Shown here one piece after another: positions 1-5,845 of a stretch of 5,845 nucleotides of DNA. Position numbers and translations under genes: made by a program. The notes below the pieces were generated by a model, which worked only from the letters and a program-made list of their open reading frames with translations, ran no database searches and was not told the DNA's origin. This stretch comes from an uncultured Porphyromonadaceae bacterium (GTDB taxonomy: Bacteria > Bacteroidota > Bacteroidia > Bacteroidales > Muribaculaceae): the NCBI GenBank assembly GCA_905193395.1, contig CAJJOO010000108.1, forward strand, positions 1 through 5,845. The letters are read 5' to 3'. Position 1 is the first letter of the stretch; each line of letters opens with the position of its first letter.

Positions 1-1407
1 CGAGGTCCAGGCATCCACGCTGTCGCGGCTGATGCCGATGGGTATATCGCCCTTGATGGCGACACCGGCGGCACGTGCATAGTCGTGGACGTGCTTCAAC
101 TGACGGTCGAGATTATATTGCAGATAAAGCACATAATCAATTTCATGGCGGTTGGCCGCGATGAATTTGTCGATTTTGGCTTTGTCGTATACGGCATATT
201 TACCCCAGTTGGAGAACACAGGTGTTCCGAACTTGTCGCGGAGAACGCAGAAGGCAGCGTAGGGCATCAGCCACGAGGCATTGTTCTTGACAAATTCATG
301 GAATTCTGGCAGCGCGAGAACACGGGCGCCGTCCTGCTCGAAAATTTCGTGGAAATATTCGATTTTAGCCTGGTTTACGCGCTCGTAGTCAATCTGCTCC
401 AGGGCGTTCAGTTCCAGACGCAGGTCGTTGAAGTACTTGCGGCGTTTCTTATCGGCCAGCAGACCCAGTTCTTCGAGACGCAGGTACATGGGATGCAGGG
501 CAAAGCATGAATTGGCGTTGTAGGGATACGAGTCGGTCCAGGTGTGGGTCATGGTGGTATCGTTGATGGGCAGAATCTGCAGGAAAGTCTGTCCGGTGCG
601 GACACACCAGTCAATCATGGCCTTGAGGTCGTAGAAGTCGCCCACACCGAAATCGTCGTCGCTGCGCAGCGAGAAAACGGGAATTGCAGTACCGGCACCT
701 TTCCAGAGGTCAAGCGGATTGATGAGGCGCATGCCGGCGACAACAGTGGCCGCATCGGCTGCAGGAGTGATGCCTACCTTGCGGTTCTCGCCGCCTTCCC
801 AGGCGATAGCATTGCCCTCGCGGTCGGCGATGAGGAACTTGAATTCGGTATTGACGGTTATATCATCGGCCTTGACTGTGGCGATCCACTGCGGGTAGTC
901 GCAGTCGTTCATGGCAATAGCCTTGGCCGGATTCCATTCGCCAAGCGATTTGGAAGCGCCGCACACAGCCACGTGCCATTCAGGCTTCAGCATAGGCGCG
1001 GAAACGGCGATAGTGAGATAACCGCGGCGGGGCAGCACGGGTTTGGGAGCGCTGTCGCGACGGCAGATGCAGCGGGTGAAAGCCATCGAATAGTAGGGCT
1101 TGTCCCAGGGCTGGTCCTGCCAGCGGTCGTAAATGTCGTAGTTAACGGCTCCACGGCCACTGAGGAAGCGATGAGGCTGGCCCCATTCGCGCTTCACGCC
1201 ACCATTTTCGTGACGCACCTGATAGGCATAGTCGAAAGAGGTCGCCGAGTCGGGCACCTCGATGGTGGCCGACCAGTGCTCGGAGCCCGTCAGAGTGAGT
1301 TTCAGAGCCTTGGTGTATTCGTTATCGCCCAAAGCCTTTACAGAACCGGTAAGATAAACGGATTCTCCCCAGTTTGTGCGATAGTTTATATTAAATGTGA
1401 TTTTCAT
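1..1407 (-). CDS. malQ: 4-alpha-glucanotransferase, DPE2-like (GH77 with tandem CBM20), 3' end missing
   Basis: The first 469 codons are present and the frame is open to the left edge. The enzyme transfers glucan chains between maltose or maltodextrins and acceptor glucans, probably in the cytoplasm because no signal peptide is seen. Residues about 1-95 and 127-225 look like two CBM20 starch-binding modules: the first opens MKITFNINYRTNWGESVYLTG, the second has VCGASKSLGEWNPAKA. They are joined by a linker with YYSMAFTRCICRRD (106-118). GH77 begins near 230, with PVFSLRSDDDFGVGDFYDLK (243-262), QILPINDTT (277-285), SYPYNANSCFALHPMYLR (293-310) and IKGDIPIGISRDSVDAW (451-467). These match the plant DPE2 type better than E. 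coli MalQ. Such proteins are usually near 900 residues, so roughly half is missing, including the catalytic nucleophile Asp. The ATG at 1407 begins the CBM20 fold directly. No Shine-Dalgarno is visible, as is common in Bacteroidota. It lies 88 bases after the purF-like gene and probably has its own promoter. The family call is firm; preferred donor and acceptor are not readable here. Confidence 0.94.
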   Translation of the reverse strand, partial: MKITFNINYRTNWGESVYLTGSVKALGDNEYTKALKLTLTGSEHWSATIEVPDSATSFDYAYQVRHENGGVKREWGQPHRFLSGRGAVNYDIYDRWQDQPWDKPYYSMAFTRCICRRDSAPKPVLPRRGYLTIAVSAPMLKPEWHVAVCGASKSLGEWNPAKAIAMNDCDYPQWIATVKADDITVNTEFKFLIADREGNAIAWEGGENRKVGITPAADAATVVAGMRLINPLDLWKGAGTAIPVFSLRSDDDFGVGDFYDLKAMIDWCVRTGQTFLQILPINDTTMTHTWTDSYPYNANSCFALHPMYLRLEELGLLADKKRRKYFNDLRLELNALEQIDYERVNQAKIEYFHEIFEQDGARVLALPEFHEFVKNNASWLMPYAAFCVLRDKFGTPVFSNWGKYAVYDKAKIDKFIAANRHEIDYVLYLQYNLDRQLKHVHDYARAAGVAIKGDIPIGISRDSVDAWTS

Positions 1408-1440
1408 GATACAATCGCTATGTTTTGAGATTCACAAAAT

Positions 1441-1453
1441 ATGCCTTAGGCAT
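1441..1453. repeat. perfect 6-bp inverted repeat between purF-like gene and malQ
   Basis: ATGCCT-T-AGGCAT is a perfect palindrome with a one-base centre. On the minus strand it is followed by ATTTTG. It sits just downstream of the predicted malQ transcription start, so it could be an operator or a 5' UTR hairpin. It could also be a weak terminator for the purF-like gene, but the stem is short, the loop tiny and the T-run only four bases, so a strong intrinsic terminator is unlikely. Confidence 0.35.
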
Positions 1454-1461
1454 TCATCATG

Positions 1462-1492
1462 CGAAATTATGAAATTTTTCGTTACTGACAAT
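1462..1492 (-). promoter_or_regulatory. candidate Bacteroidota-type promoter for malQ
   Basis: Reading the minus strand, ATTG (1492-1489) is followed after 19 bases by TAATTTCG (1469-1462). The known Bacteroides primary-sigma pattern is TTTG, 19-21 bases, then TAnnTTTG. The match is 3 of 4 at -33 and 5 of 6 fixed positions at -7, with correct spacing. A start a few bases downstream would give a 5' UTR of roughly 45-50 bases ahead of the malQ ATG. It lies in the only AT-rich gap between the two genes. This is pattern matching by eye; no start-site data are available. Confidence 0.45.
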
Positions 1493-1495
1493 GTT

Positions 1496-3385
1496 TCAGG
1501 ACAAGTAATTTTTAAATTCATTTTCAAAATAATCAATGAATGCCTCGTTGACCAGACGGATTCCTCCGTAGGTGGGATAATCACCCGAAAAATACCAGTC
1601 GCCGGGATGTCCCGGAATGGCGCGGTGCATGCCGTCGAGGGTCTGGTAGACGATGTCGACAGGCGCCGAATCGACGTTTTCGGTGAGCATCGCGGCTATC
1701 TCGCGCGAAATTTCGCGGTCGGTGAAGGGGGCATAGATTGCCTTCACGCAATTCACGCGCTCGGTATCAGGTAAATCACGCTGTGCCAGGCAGGCACGAT
1801 ATGTTTCCTCGATGACGCTGCGGCGCCCGCTGGCGACCAGCAGCCTGATTGCGGCGTGGAACGCGATGAACTGGCCGAGTTCGGACATATCGATGCCGTA
1901 ATAGTCGGGATAGCGAACCTGCGGCGAGGAACTTACAATGATTATACGGCGTGGATTCAGACGGTTCAACTGGCGCAGAATCGACTCGCGCAGCGTGGTT
2001 CCGCGGACAATGCTGTCGTCGATAATCACCAGGTTGTCGATGCCTGGACGCAGGGAGCCGTATGTTACGTCGTAGACGTGAGCCACCATATCGTCGCGCG
2101 AGGCGCCCTCGGCGATAAATGTGCGCATCTTCACATCCTTGATTGCCACCTTTTCGACGCGGATGCGCCGCGATAGGACGGAATTTACTTTCTCGTCTGT
2201 AATCTCGCCACGGTCCCGTAGTGCTTTCAGGTCGTCGTGCTTGCAGCGGTCAAGACGCTCCTCGAGTTTCTGCATCATACCGAAGAAAGCAACTTCGGCG
2301 GTATTCGGGATGAAGGAGAACACGGTGTTATCGACATCGTAATGAATCATTTCCAGAATGTCGCGCACGAGCGAGGCGCCGAGGGCTTTGCGCTCACGGT
2401 ATATGTCGGCATCGCTGCCGCGAGAGAAATAGATACGTTCGAACGAGCAGGCACAGTTTCCCTCGTCAGGAAGTATACGCTTCACCGAGACACCGCCGGC
2501 CTTGTCGACAATCAGGGCCTCGCCGCGGCCAAGTTCGCATACCTGTTCGATTCCGAGGTCGAATGTGGTCTGGATCACCGGGCGCTCGGAAGCCAGAACC
2601 ACAATTTCATCGTCCACATAGTAGAACGCAGGACGGATTCCGTGGCTGTCGCGCAGGGCAAACATATCGCCCGAACCGGTGGCGCCGCACATCACGAATC
2701 CGCCGTCCCATTCGGGAGCGACATTGCGCAGGACGGCAGCCATGTCGAGGTTGTCCTCGATTGTATGCGCCAGGACAGGGTCGTGGAGCGTGTCACGGTA
2801 TTCGCGGTATAGCCGATGATTCTCCTTGTCAAGGGCATAGCCGATCTGTTCGAGAATCATATTGGTGTCGCTGTATATTCGGGGATGCTGGCCGGATGAG
2901 ACCACCTTGTCGAACATACGCGAGACATTTGTCATATTGAAATTGCCACAGAGCAGCAGCGAGCGCGAGCGCCAGTTGTTGCGGCGCAGCACGGGGTGGG
3001 CGTAACTGATACCGCTGCGTCCGGTGGTACTGTAACGCAGGTGGCCCATATAGACCTCGCCGATATAGGGAGTGAAAGCGTCGACCTCGCCGGCAGGCAA
3101 TGAATTGAGGTCGTGTGGCAGTTCCTTGCCGACTTTGGCGAATATCTCGGGGATGGCGTCTTTTCCCAGGGCACGCTCGCGGTAGATCAGTTCATAGCCG
3201 GCCGGTGCCTGGGTCTTGACAACGCCGATGCCGGCTGCCTCTTGCCCGCGGTTGTGTTGCTTCTCCATGAGAAGATACAGTTTGTCGAGCGCGTAGGTAT
3301 AGGTGCCGTATTTCTGTCGGTAGTATTCCAGAGGCTTGCGAAGGCGAATCAACGCCACGCCACATTCGTGTTTCAGTGGTTCCAT
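1496..3385 (-). CDS. purF: amidophosphoribosyltransferase-like protein (long Bacteroidota PurF form)
   Basis: 629 residues. PurF transfers glutamine amide nitrogen to PRPP, giving phosphoribosylamine, the first step of purine synthesis. An N-terminal Ntn glutaminase domain (about 8-290) has nucleophile Cys8 in KHECG, NRGQEAAG (45-52), GHLRYSTTG (114-122), GNFNMTN (147-153) and RDSHGIRP (245-252). A phosphoribosyltransferase domain follows, with CSFERIYFSRGSD (313-325), RTFI (421-424), PRPP loop IIDDSIVRGTT (454-464) and RYPDYYGIDMSE (491-502). Differences from the E. coli (about 505 aa) or B. subtilis (476 aa) enzymes are a charged insertion near 372-417 and a tail after about 550 containing HPGDWYFSGDYPTYGG (593-608). 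Cysteines matching the B. subtilis Fe-S cluster are mostly lost. The start at 3385 is preferred to an in-frame ATG at 3427: it gives the family's MEPLKHECG start and overlaps the glnN stop as TGATG, implying translational coupling. No Shine-Dalgarno is visible. Family is certain; whether this is the housekeeping PurF or a specialised paralogue is open. Confidence 0.9.
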   Translation of the reverse strand: MEPLKHECGVALIRLRKPLEYYRQKYGTYTYALDKLYLLMEKQHNRGQEAAGIGVVKTQAPAGYELIYRERALGKDAIPEIFAKVGKELPHDLNSLPAGEVDAFTPYIGEVYMGHLRYSTTGRSGISYAHPVLRRNNWRSRSLLLCGNFNMTNVSRMFDKVVSSGQHPRIYSDTNMILEQIGYALDKENHRLYREYRDTLHDPVLAHTIEDNLDMAAVLRNVAPEWDGGFVMCGATGSGDMFALRDSHGIRPAFYYVDDEIVVLASERPVIQTTFDLGIEQVCELGRGEALIVDKAGGVSVKRILPDEGNCACSFERIYFSRGSDADIYRERKALGASLVRDILEMIHYDVDNTVFSFIPNTAEVAFFGMMQKLEERLDRCKHDDLKALRDRGEITDEKVNSVLSRRIRVEKVAIKDVKMRTFIAEGASRDDMVAHVYDVTYGSLRPGIDNLVIIDDSIVRGTTLRESILRQLNRLNPRRIIIVSSSPQVRYPDYYGIDMSELGQFIAFHAAIRLLVASGRRSVIEETYRACLAQRDLPDTERVNCVKAIYAPFTDREISREIAAMLTENVDSAPVDIVYQTLDGMHRAIPGHPGDWYFSGDYPTYGGIRLVNEAFIDYFENEFKNYLS

Positions 3386-3387
3386 CA
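3383..3387 (-). promoter_or_regulatory. TGATG stop/start overlap joining glnN to the purF-like gene
   Basis: On the minus strand TGA (3387-3385) ends glnN and ATG (3385-3383) starts the purF-like gene, sharing one A. No Shine-Dalgarno precedes it; the upstream bases are CTCCTTTTCATACGT. This arrangement commonly gives termination-reinitiation coupling, so the second protein would depend on ribosomes finishing glnN. It also decides the purF start. Confidence 0.75.
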
Positions 3388-5577
3388 ACGTATGAAAAGG
3401 AGTTCGCGATATTTGGGCAGAGGCCACATCCCGTTGTCAATCATCATCTCGAGTTTGTCGATATGATGACGGATAATTTCCATCGGCGGCACAACGTTGT
3501 CGTGATAGGCAATGGCGCGTGAACGTTCGTCGGAAATGGCGTTGGCCTGCTTGCGTGCGGTGACCATGCGCTCGACCTCGTTTTTAATCGAATCCATGAG
3601 GCCGCTGATTTTTTCGATGGTCTCGATATCGTGCCCTACGACGCGTGCACCCTTCTCGCCGTCGAAAAGACTGCGGAGGTTGACGACATTGTTCACCAGC
3701 AGCGACTGATAGCGGGTAGCGACGGGGATGATATGATTGAGAGCAAGGTCGCCAAGCACGCGGGCCTCAATCTGCACTTTCTTCGTATACATTTCCCATT
3801 TCACCTCGTTGCGTGCCTGAAGTTCGACTTCCGACAGGACGCCGGTGCGGGCATACATCTCAACGGATTCGGGGCGGAGGTAGGCATCGAACATTCGGGG
3901 GGCCGAGGTCTCGCAGTCGAGGCCGCGGCGGGCGGCTTCGGCCTTCCATTCCTCGCTGTAACCGTTGCCGTCGAAATGAATGGGCTTGCACTCGCGTGCC
4001 AGGCGGCGCAGTTCGGTCAGCACGGCATCCTCCATCCGGGCGCCGCCTTCGATTGCGGCGTTCACGGCGTCGTAGAACTGATTCAACTGGTCGGCGACAG
4101 CCGCGTTCAGCACTATCATGGAGCAGGCGCAGTTGGCCGACGAACCGACGGCGCGGAATTCAAAGCGGTTGCCGGTGAAGGCGAAGGGCGATGTGCGGTT
4201 GCGGTCGGTGTTGTCGACCAGAATTTCGGGAATCTGCGACAGGCCCAGCGAGAGGCCTTCTTTCGAGGAGATGTCGGCGAGTTCGGCGGGAGTGGCGTTT
4301 TCCAGACGGTCGAGAATCTCGGCGATAGCCTTGCCGGTGAAGATGGAGATGATGGCGGGGGGTGCCTCGTTGGCACCGAGACGGTGGCAGTTGGTGGCCG
4401 ACATTATGGAGGCCTTCAGCAGTCCGTTGTGACGGTAGACCGCCATCATTACATTTATAATAAAGGTGAGGAAGCGGAGGTTTTCGCTTGCCGTGCGGCC
4501 GGGGGAGAACAGCATGGTGCCGTTGTCGGTGCCGAGGCTCCAGTTGTTGTGTTTGCCCGAACCGTTTACGCCGGCGAAGGGTTTCTCGTGGAGCAACACG
4601 CGGAAATTGTGGCGGCGGGCAACCTCACCCATCAGGGTCATGAGCAACTGGTTATGGTCGTTGGCCAGGTTGGTTTCCTCGAAAATGGGCGCGAGTTCAA
4701 ACTGATTGGGTGCAACCTCGTTGTGGCGCGTCTTGACGGGAATACCGAGGCGGTGGGCCTCGATTTCAAGGTCGAGCATGAAGGCTTCGACACGCTGTGG
4801 AATGGCGCCGAAATAATGGTCCTCGAGTTGCTGGTTCTTGGCGCTCTCGTGGCCCATCAGGGTGCGTCCGGTGAGCATCAGGTCGGGACGGGCGTTGAAC
4901 AGAGCCTCGTCGACCAGGAAATATTCCTGTTCCCATCCAAGGTATGAGCGGACATGTTTCACTTCCGGGTCAAATAGCCGTGCAACACGTGTGGCAGCCT
5001 TGTCGACGCTGTTCAGTGCGCGCAACAGGGGCGTCTTGTAGTCCAGACTCTCACCGGTATACGAAATGAAAATTGTAGGGATGCAGAGAGTGCCGTCAAG
5101 AATGAAGGCGGGCGAGGAAATGTCCCAGGCCGAATAGCCGCGGGCCTCGAAAGTGTTGCGGATGCCACCGTTGGGGAAGGATGATGCGTCGGGTTCCTGT
5201 TGAACGAGCAGTTTGCCGCTGAATTCCTCGACCACGCCACCCTTGCCATCGTATTCAATGAAGGCATCGTGCTTTTCGGCCGTACCGTCGGTAAGCGGGT
5301 GAAACCAGTGGGTATAATGGCGCGCGCCATTTTCCACGGCCCAGCGTTTCATTCCCTCGGCAACGCTGTCGGCCAGTGCGCGGGAAATGGGTTGTTTGTT
5401 TTCGATTGCCGTCACCAGGGCGTTGTATACATCCTTGGGAAGGTACTGATACATTTTGCTGCGGTTGAACACAGCCGAAGCATAATATTCGGCCGGGCGT
5501 CCGTCGGGGATTTCCACCTTGACAGCCTTGTGGCTTAAAGCCTCTTCAACGGCCTTGAATCTTAAAGAAGTTGACAT
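3385..5577 (-). CDS. glnN: type III glutamine synthetase (GSIII)
   Basis: 730 residues, close to the 729 of Bacteroides fragilis GlnN. It condenses glutamate and ammonia into glutamine with ATP, as a large cytoplasmic oligomer (GSIII members are dodecamers), and is the main ammonia-assimilating step in many Bacteroidota. Motifs in order: an N-terminal GSIII region with HWFHPLTDGTAEKHDAF (90-106); metal-site EQEYFLVD (216-223); KTRHNEVAPNQFELAP (282-297); nucleotide/glutamate-site NGSGKHNNWSL (338-348); CHRLGANEAPPA (397-408); and NRTSPFAFTGNRFEFR (460-475), corresponding to the active-site arginine and RxExR region of GSI. The C-terminal extension, roughly 560-730, ends PKYRELLFIR and is typical of GSIII. 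I see no GSI-type adenylylation motif. The ATG at 5577 is chosen because an in-frame TAA lies six bases upstream and the N-terminus matches family length. The ribosome-binding region is AT-rich with no Shine-Dalgarno. All expected motifs are intact. Its stop overlaps the next start, making a glutamine producer-consumer pair. Confidence 0.96.
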   Translation of the reverse strand: MSTSLRFKAVEEALSHKAVKVEIPDGRPAEYYASAVFNRSKMYQYLPKDVYNALVTAIENKQPISRALADSVAEGMKRWAVENGARHYTHWFHPLTDGTAEKHDAFIEYDGKGGVVEEFSGKLLVQQEPDASSFPNGGIRNTFEARGYSAWDISSPAFILDGTLCIPTIFISYTGESLDYKTPLLRALNSVDKAATRVARLFDPEVKHVRSYLGWEQEYFLVDEALFNARPDLMLTGRTLMGHESAKNQQLEDHYFGAIPQRVEAFMLDLEIEAHRLGIPVKTRHNEVAPNQFELAPIFEETNLANDHNQLLMTLMGEVARRHNFRVLLHEKPFAGVNGSGKHNNWSLGTDNGTMLFSPGRTASENLRFLTFIINVMMAVYRHNGLLKASIMSATNCHRLGANEAPPAIISIFTGKAIAEILDRLENATPAELADISSKEGLSLGLSQIPEILVDNTDRNRTSPFAFTGNRFEFRAVGSSANCACSMIVLNAAVADQLNQFYDAVNAAIEGGARMEDAVLTELRRLARECKPIHFDGNGYSEEWKAEAARRGLDCETSAPRMFDAYLRPESVEMYARTGVLSEVELQARNEVKWEMYTKKVQIEARVLGDLALNHIIPVATRYQSLLVNNVVNLRSLFDGEKGARVVGHDIETIEKISGLMDSIKNEVERMVTARKQANAISDERSRAIAYHDNVVPPMEIIRHHIDKLEMMIDNGMWPLPKYRELLFIR

Positions 5578-5590
5578 ATTAATTTAATAT
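5576..5590. repeat. AT palindrome covering the glnN start
   Basis: ATATTAA-T-TTAATAT is a perfect 7-bp inverted repeat whose edge includes two bases of the glnN ATG. It makes an AT-rich, weakly paired stretch just before the start codon, which suits Shine-Dalgarno-independent initiation in Bacteroidota. A regulator site is possible, but an AT palindrome of this size can arise by base composition. Confidence 0.35.
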
Positions 5591-5845
5591 GATATGACAG
5601 TAGGAATCGTGGGTTTATGGCACGCAGAGACAGCGGGCGGCTGCATCCGGACGCGGAATCCTGCTGATTTCGCGGTGGTGTTGCAATCCGTCACTGTTTG
5701 TATCGCAGTCTGCATGCGCTTATCGTAAATGAAAATGAAAACCCGCCTCAAGCCTGCGGCAGCAGACCTCGCAGGCCGCCGCCGTTATGCCGGGCAGGTG
5801 AATATTGCAACTATGGAGTACCATTGTCTTATTACGCTGCAAAGG
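5578..5845 (-). other. glnN upstream region, no recognised gene
   Basis: This 268-base stretch holds no protein I recognise. On the minus strand it carries GC-rich hairpins and a T-rich tract, then a 43-codon ORF in the glnN frame that stops just before glnN. The best promoter-like pair is weak: CTTG (5752-5749), 21 bases, TACGATAA (5727-5720), which fits the Bacteroides -33/-7 pattern poorly at -7. A plus-strand frame is open from 5729 to the window end, but nothing confirms it. The glnN promoter may therefore lie here undetected or further right. Confidence 0.5.
5727..5794 (-). terminator. possible terminator or attenuator-like hairpin with T-rich tail upstream of glnN
   Basis: On the minus strand GCCTGCG (5776-5770) pairs perfectly with CGCAGGC (5758-5752) around an 11-base loop. 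An outer CCCG (5794-5791) can pair with CGGG (5745-5742), which is followed at once by TTTTCATTTTCATTT. An overlapping alternative, GCGGCGGC with GCTGCCGC (5782-5775 with 5763-5756; eight pairs, one G-U), would exclude the first stem. It may terminate a minus-strand gene lying to the right, or be leader structure in the glnN transcript. The interrupted T-tract and the gap after the inner stem keep confidence low. Confidence 0.3.

Noticed and set aside
544..1428. 294-codon open frame on the plus strand opposite malQ
   Set aside because: The opposite strand encodes clear CBM20 and GH77 motifs throughout; this frame shows no domain and is a shadow.
1459..1480. AAATT/AATTT hairpin in the gap before malQ
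   Set aside because: Five A-T pairs only, in an AT-rich gap and overlapping the better-supported promoter -7 element.
3386..3427. Longer purF-like start at 3427 adding 14 residues
   Set aside because: The added residues (MASAQISRTPFHTL) simply re-read the glnN 3' end in another frame, and family members start at MExLKHECG, which fits the ATG at 3385.
3631..4947. 438-codon open frame on the plus strand opposite glnN
   Set aside because: It lies fully antisense to an intact, motif-complete glutamine synthetase. The translation is rich in Gly, Val, Ala and His with no recognisable domain, which is what the complement of a GC-biased gene gives.
5757..5780. Resemblance to a cobalamin riboswitch B12 box on the plus strand (CAGCAGACCT at 5760-5769)
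   Set aside because: The CAGnAGACCT core matches, but the flanking bases do not continue as GCC. The upstream part lacks the expected CCCGCnACTGT-type core; only loose pieces such as GGAATCC, AATCCG and CACTGT occur, at poor spacing. No downstream gene is visible to support it.

Overview
The window reads as a Bacteroidota chromosome fragment, most likely from the order Bacteroidales. The evidence is a type III glutamine synthetase of the Bacteroides GlnN kind, a long PurF form with the MEPLKHECG start, and a DPE2-like 4-alpha-glucanotransferase. Further support is the absence of Shine-Dalgarno sequences and a promoter resembling the Bacteroides -33/-7 pattern. The fairly GC-rich coding sequence would suit Muribaculaceae or a relative, but that family placement is inference.

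All three recognised genes lie on the minus strand, so transcription runs right to left. At 5578-5845 is a non-coding leader with GC-rich hairpins, a T-rich tract and a short in-frame upstream ORF. glnN (3385-5577, complete) encodes type III glutamine synthetase. Its TGA stop shares one base with the ATG of a purF-like gene (1496-3385, complete), which encodes a glutamine-dependent amidophosphoribosyltransferase with an internal insertion and a C-terminal extension. After an 88-base gap with a good promoter candidate and a small palindrome comes malQ (1-1407). Its 5' part is present (two starch-binding modules and the start of the GH77 domain) and the rest lies beyond the left edge.

GlnN makes glutamine from glutamate and ammonia, and the PurF-like enzyme spends glutamine on phosphoribosylamine, so the overlapping pair would co-produce a glutamine source and a glutamine sink. 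malQ handles maltose and maltodextrin carbon and probably has its own promoter, so its membership in the same operon is uncertain. No mobile element, CRISPR array, tRNA or rRNA was seen. These are core metabolic genes. The points of interest are the glnN-purF coupling, the unusual PurF architecture and the structured glnN leader; I found no clear case for a new defence or mobile system.
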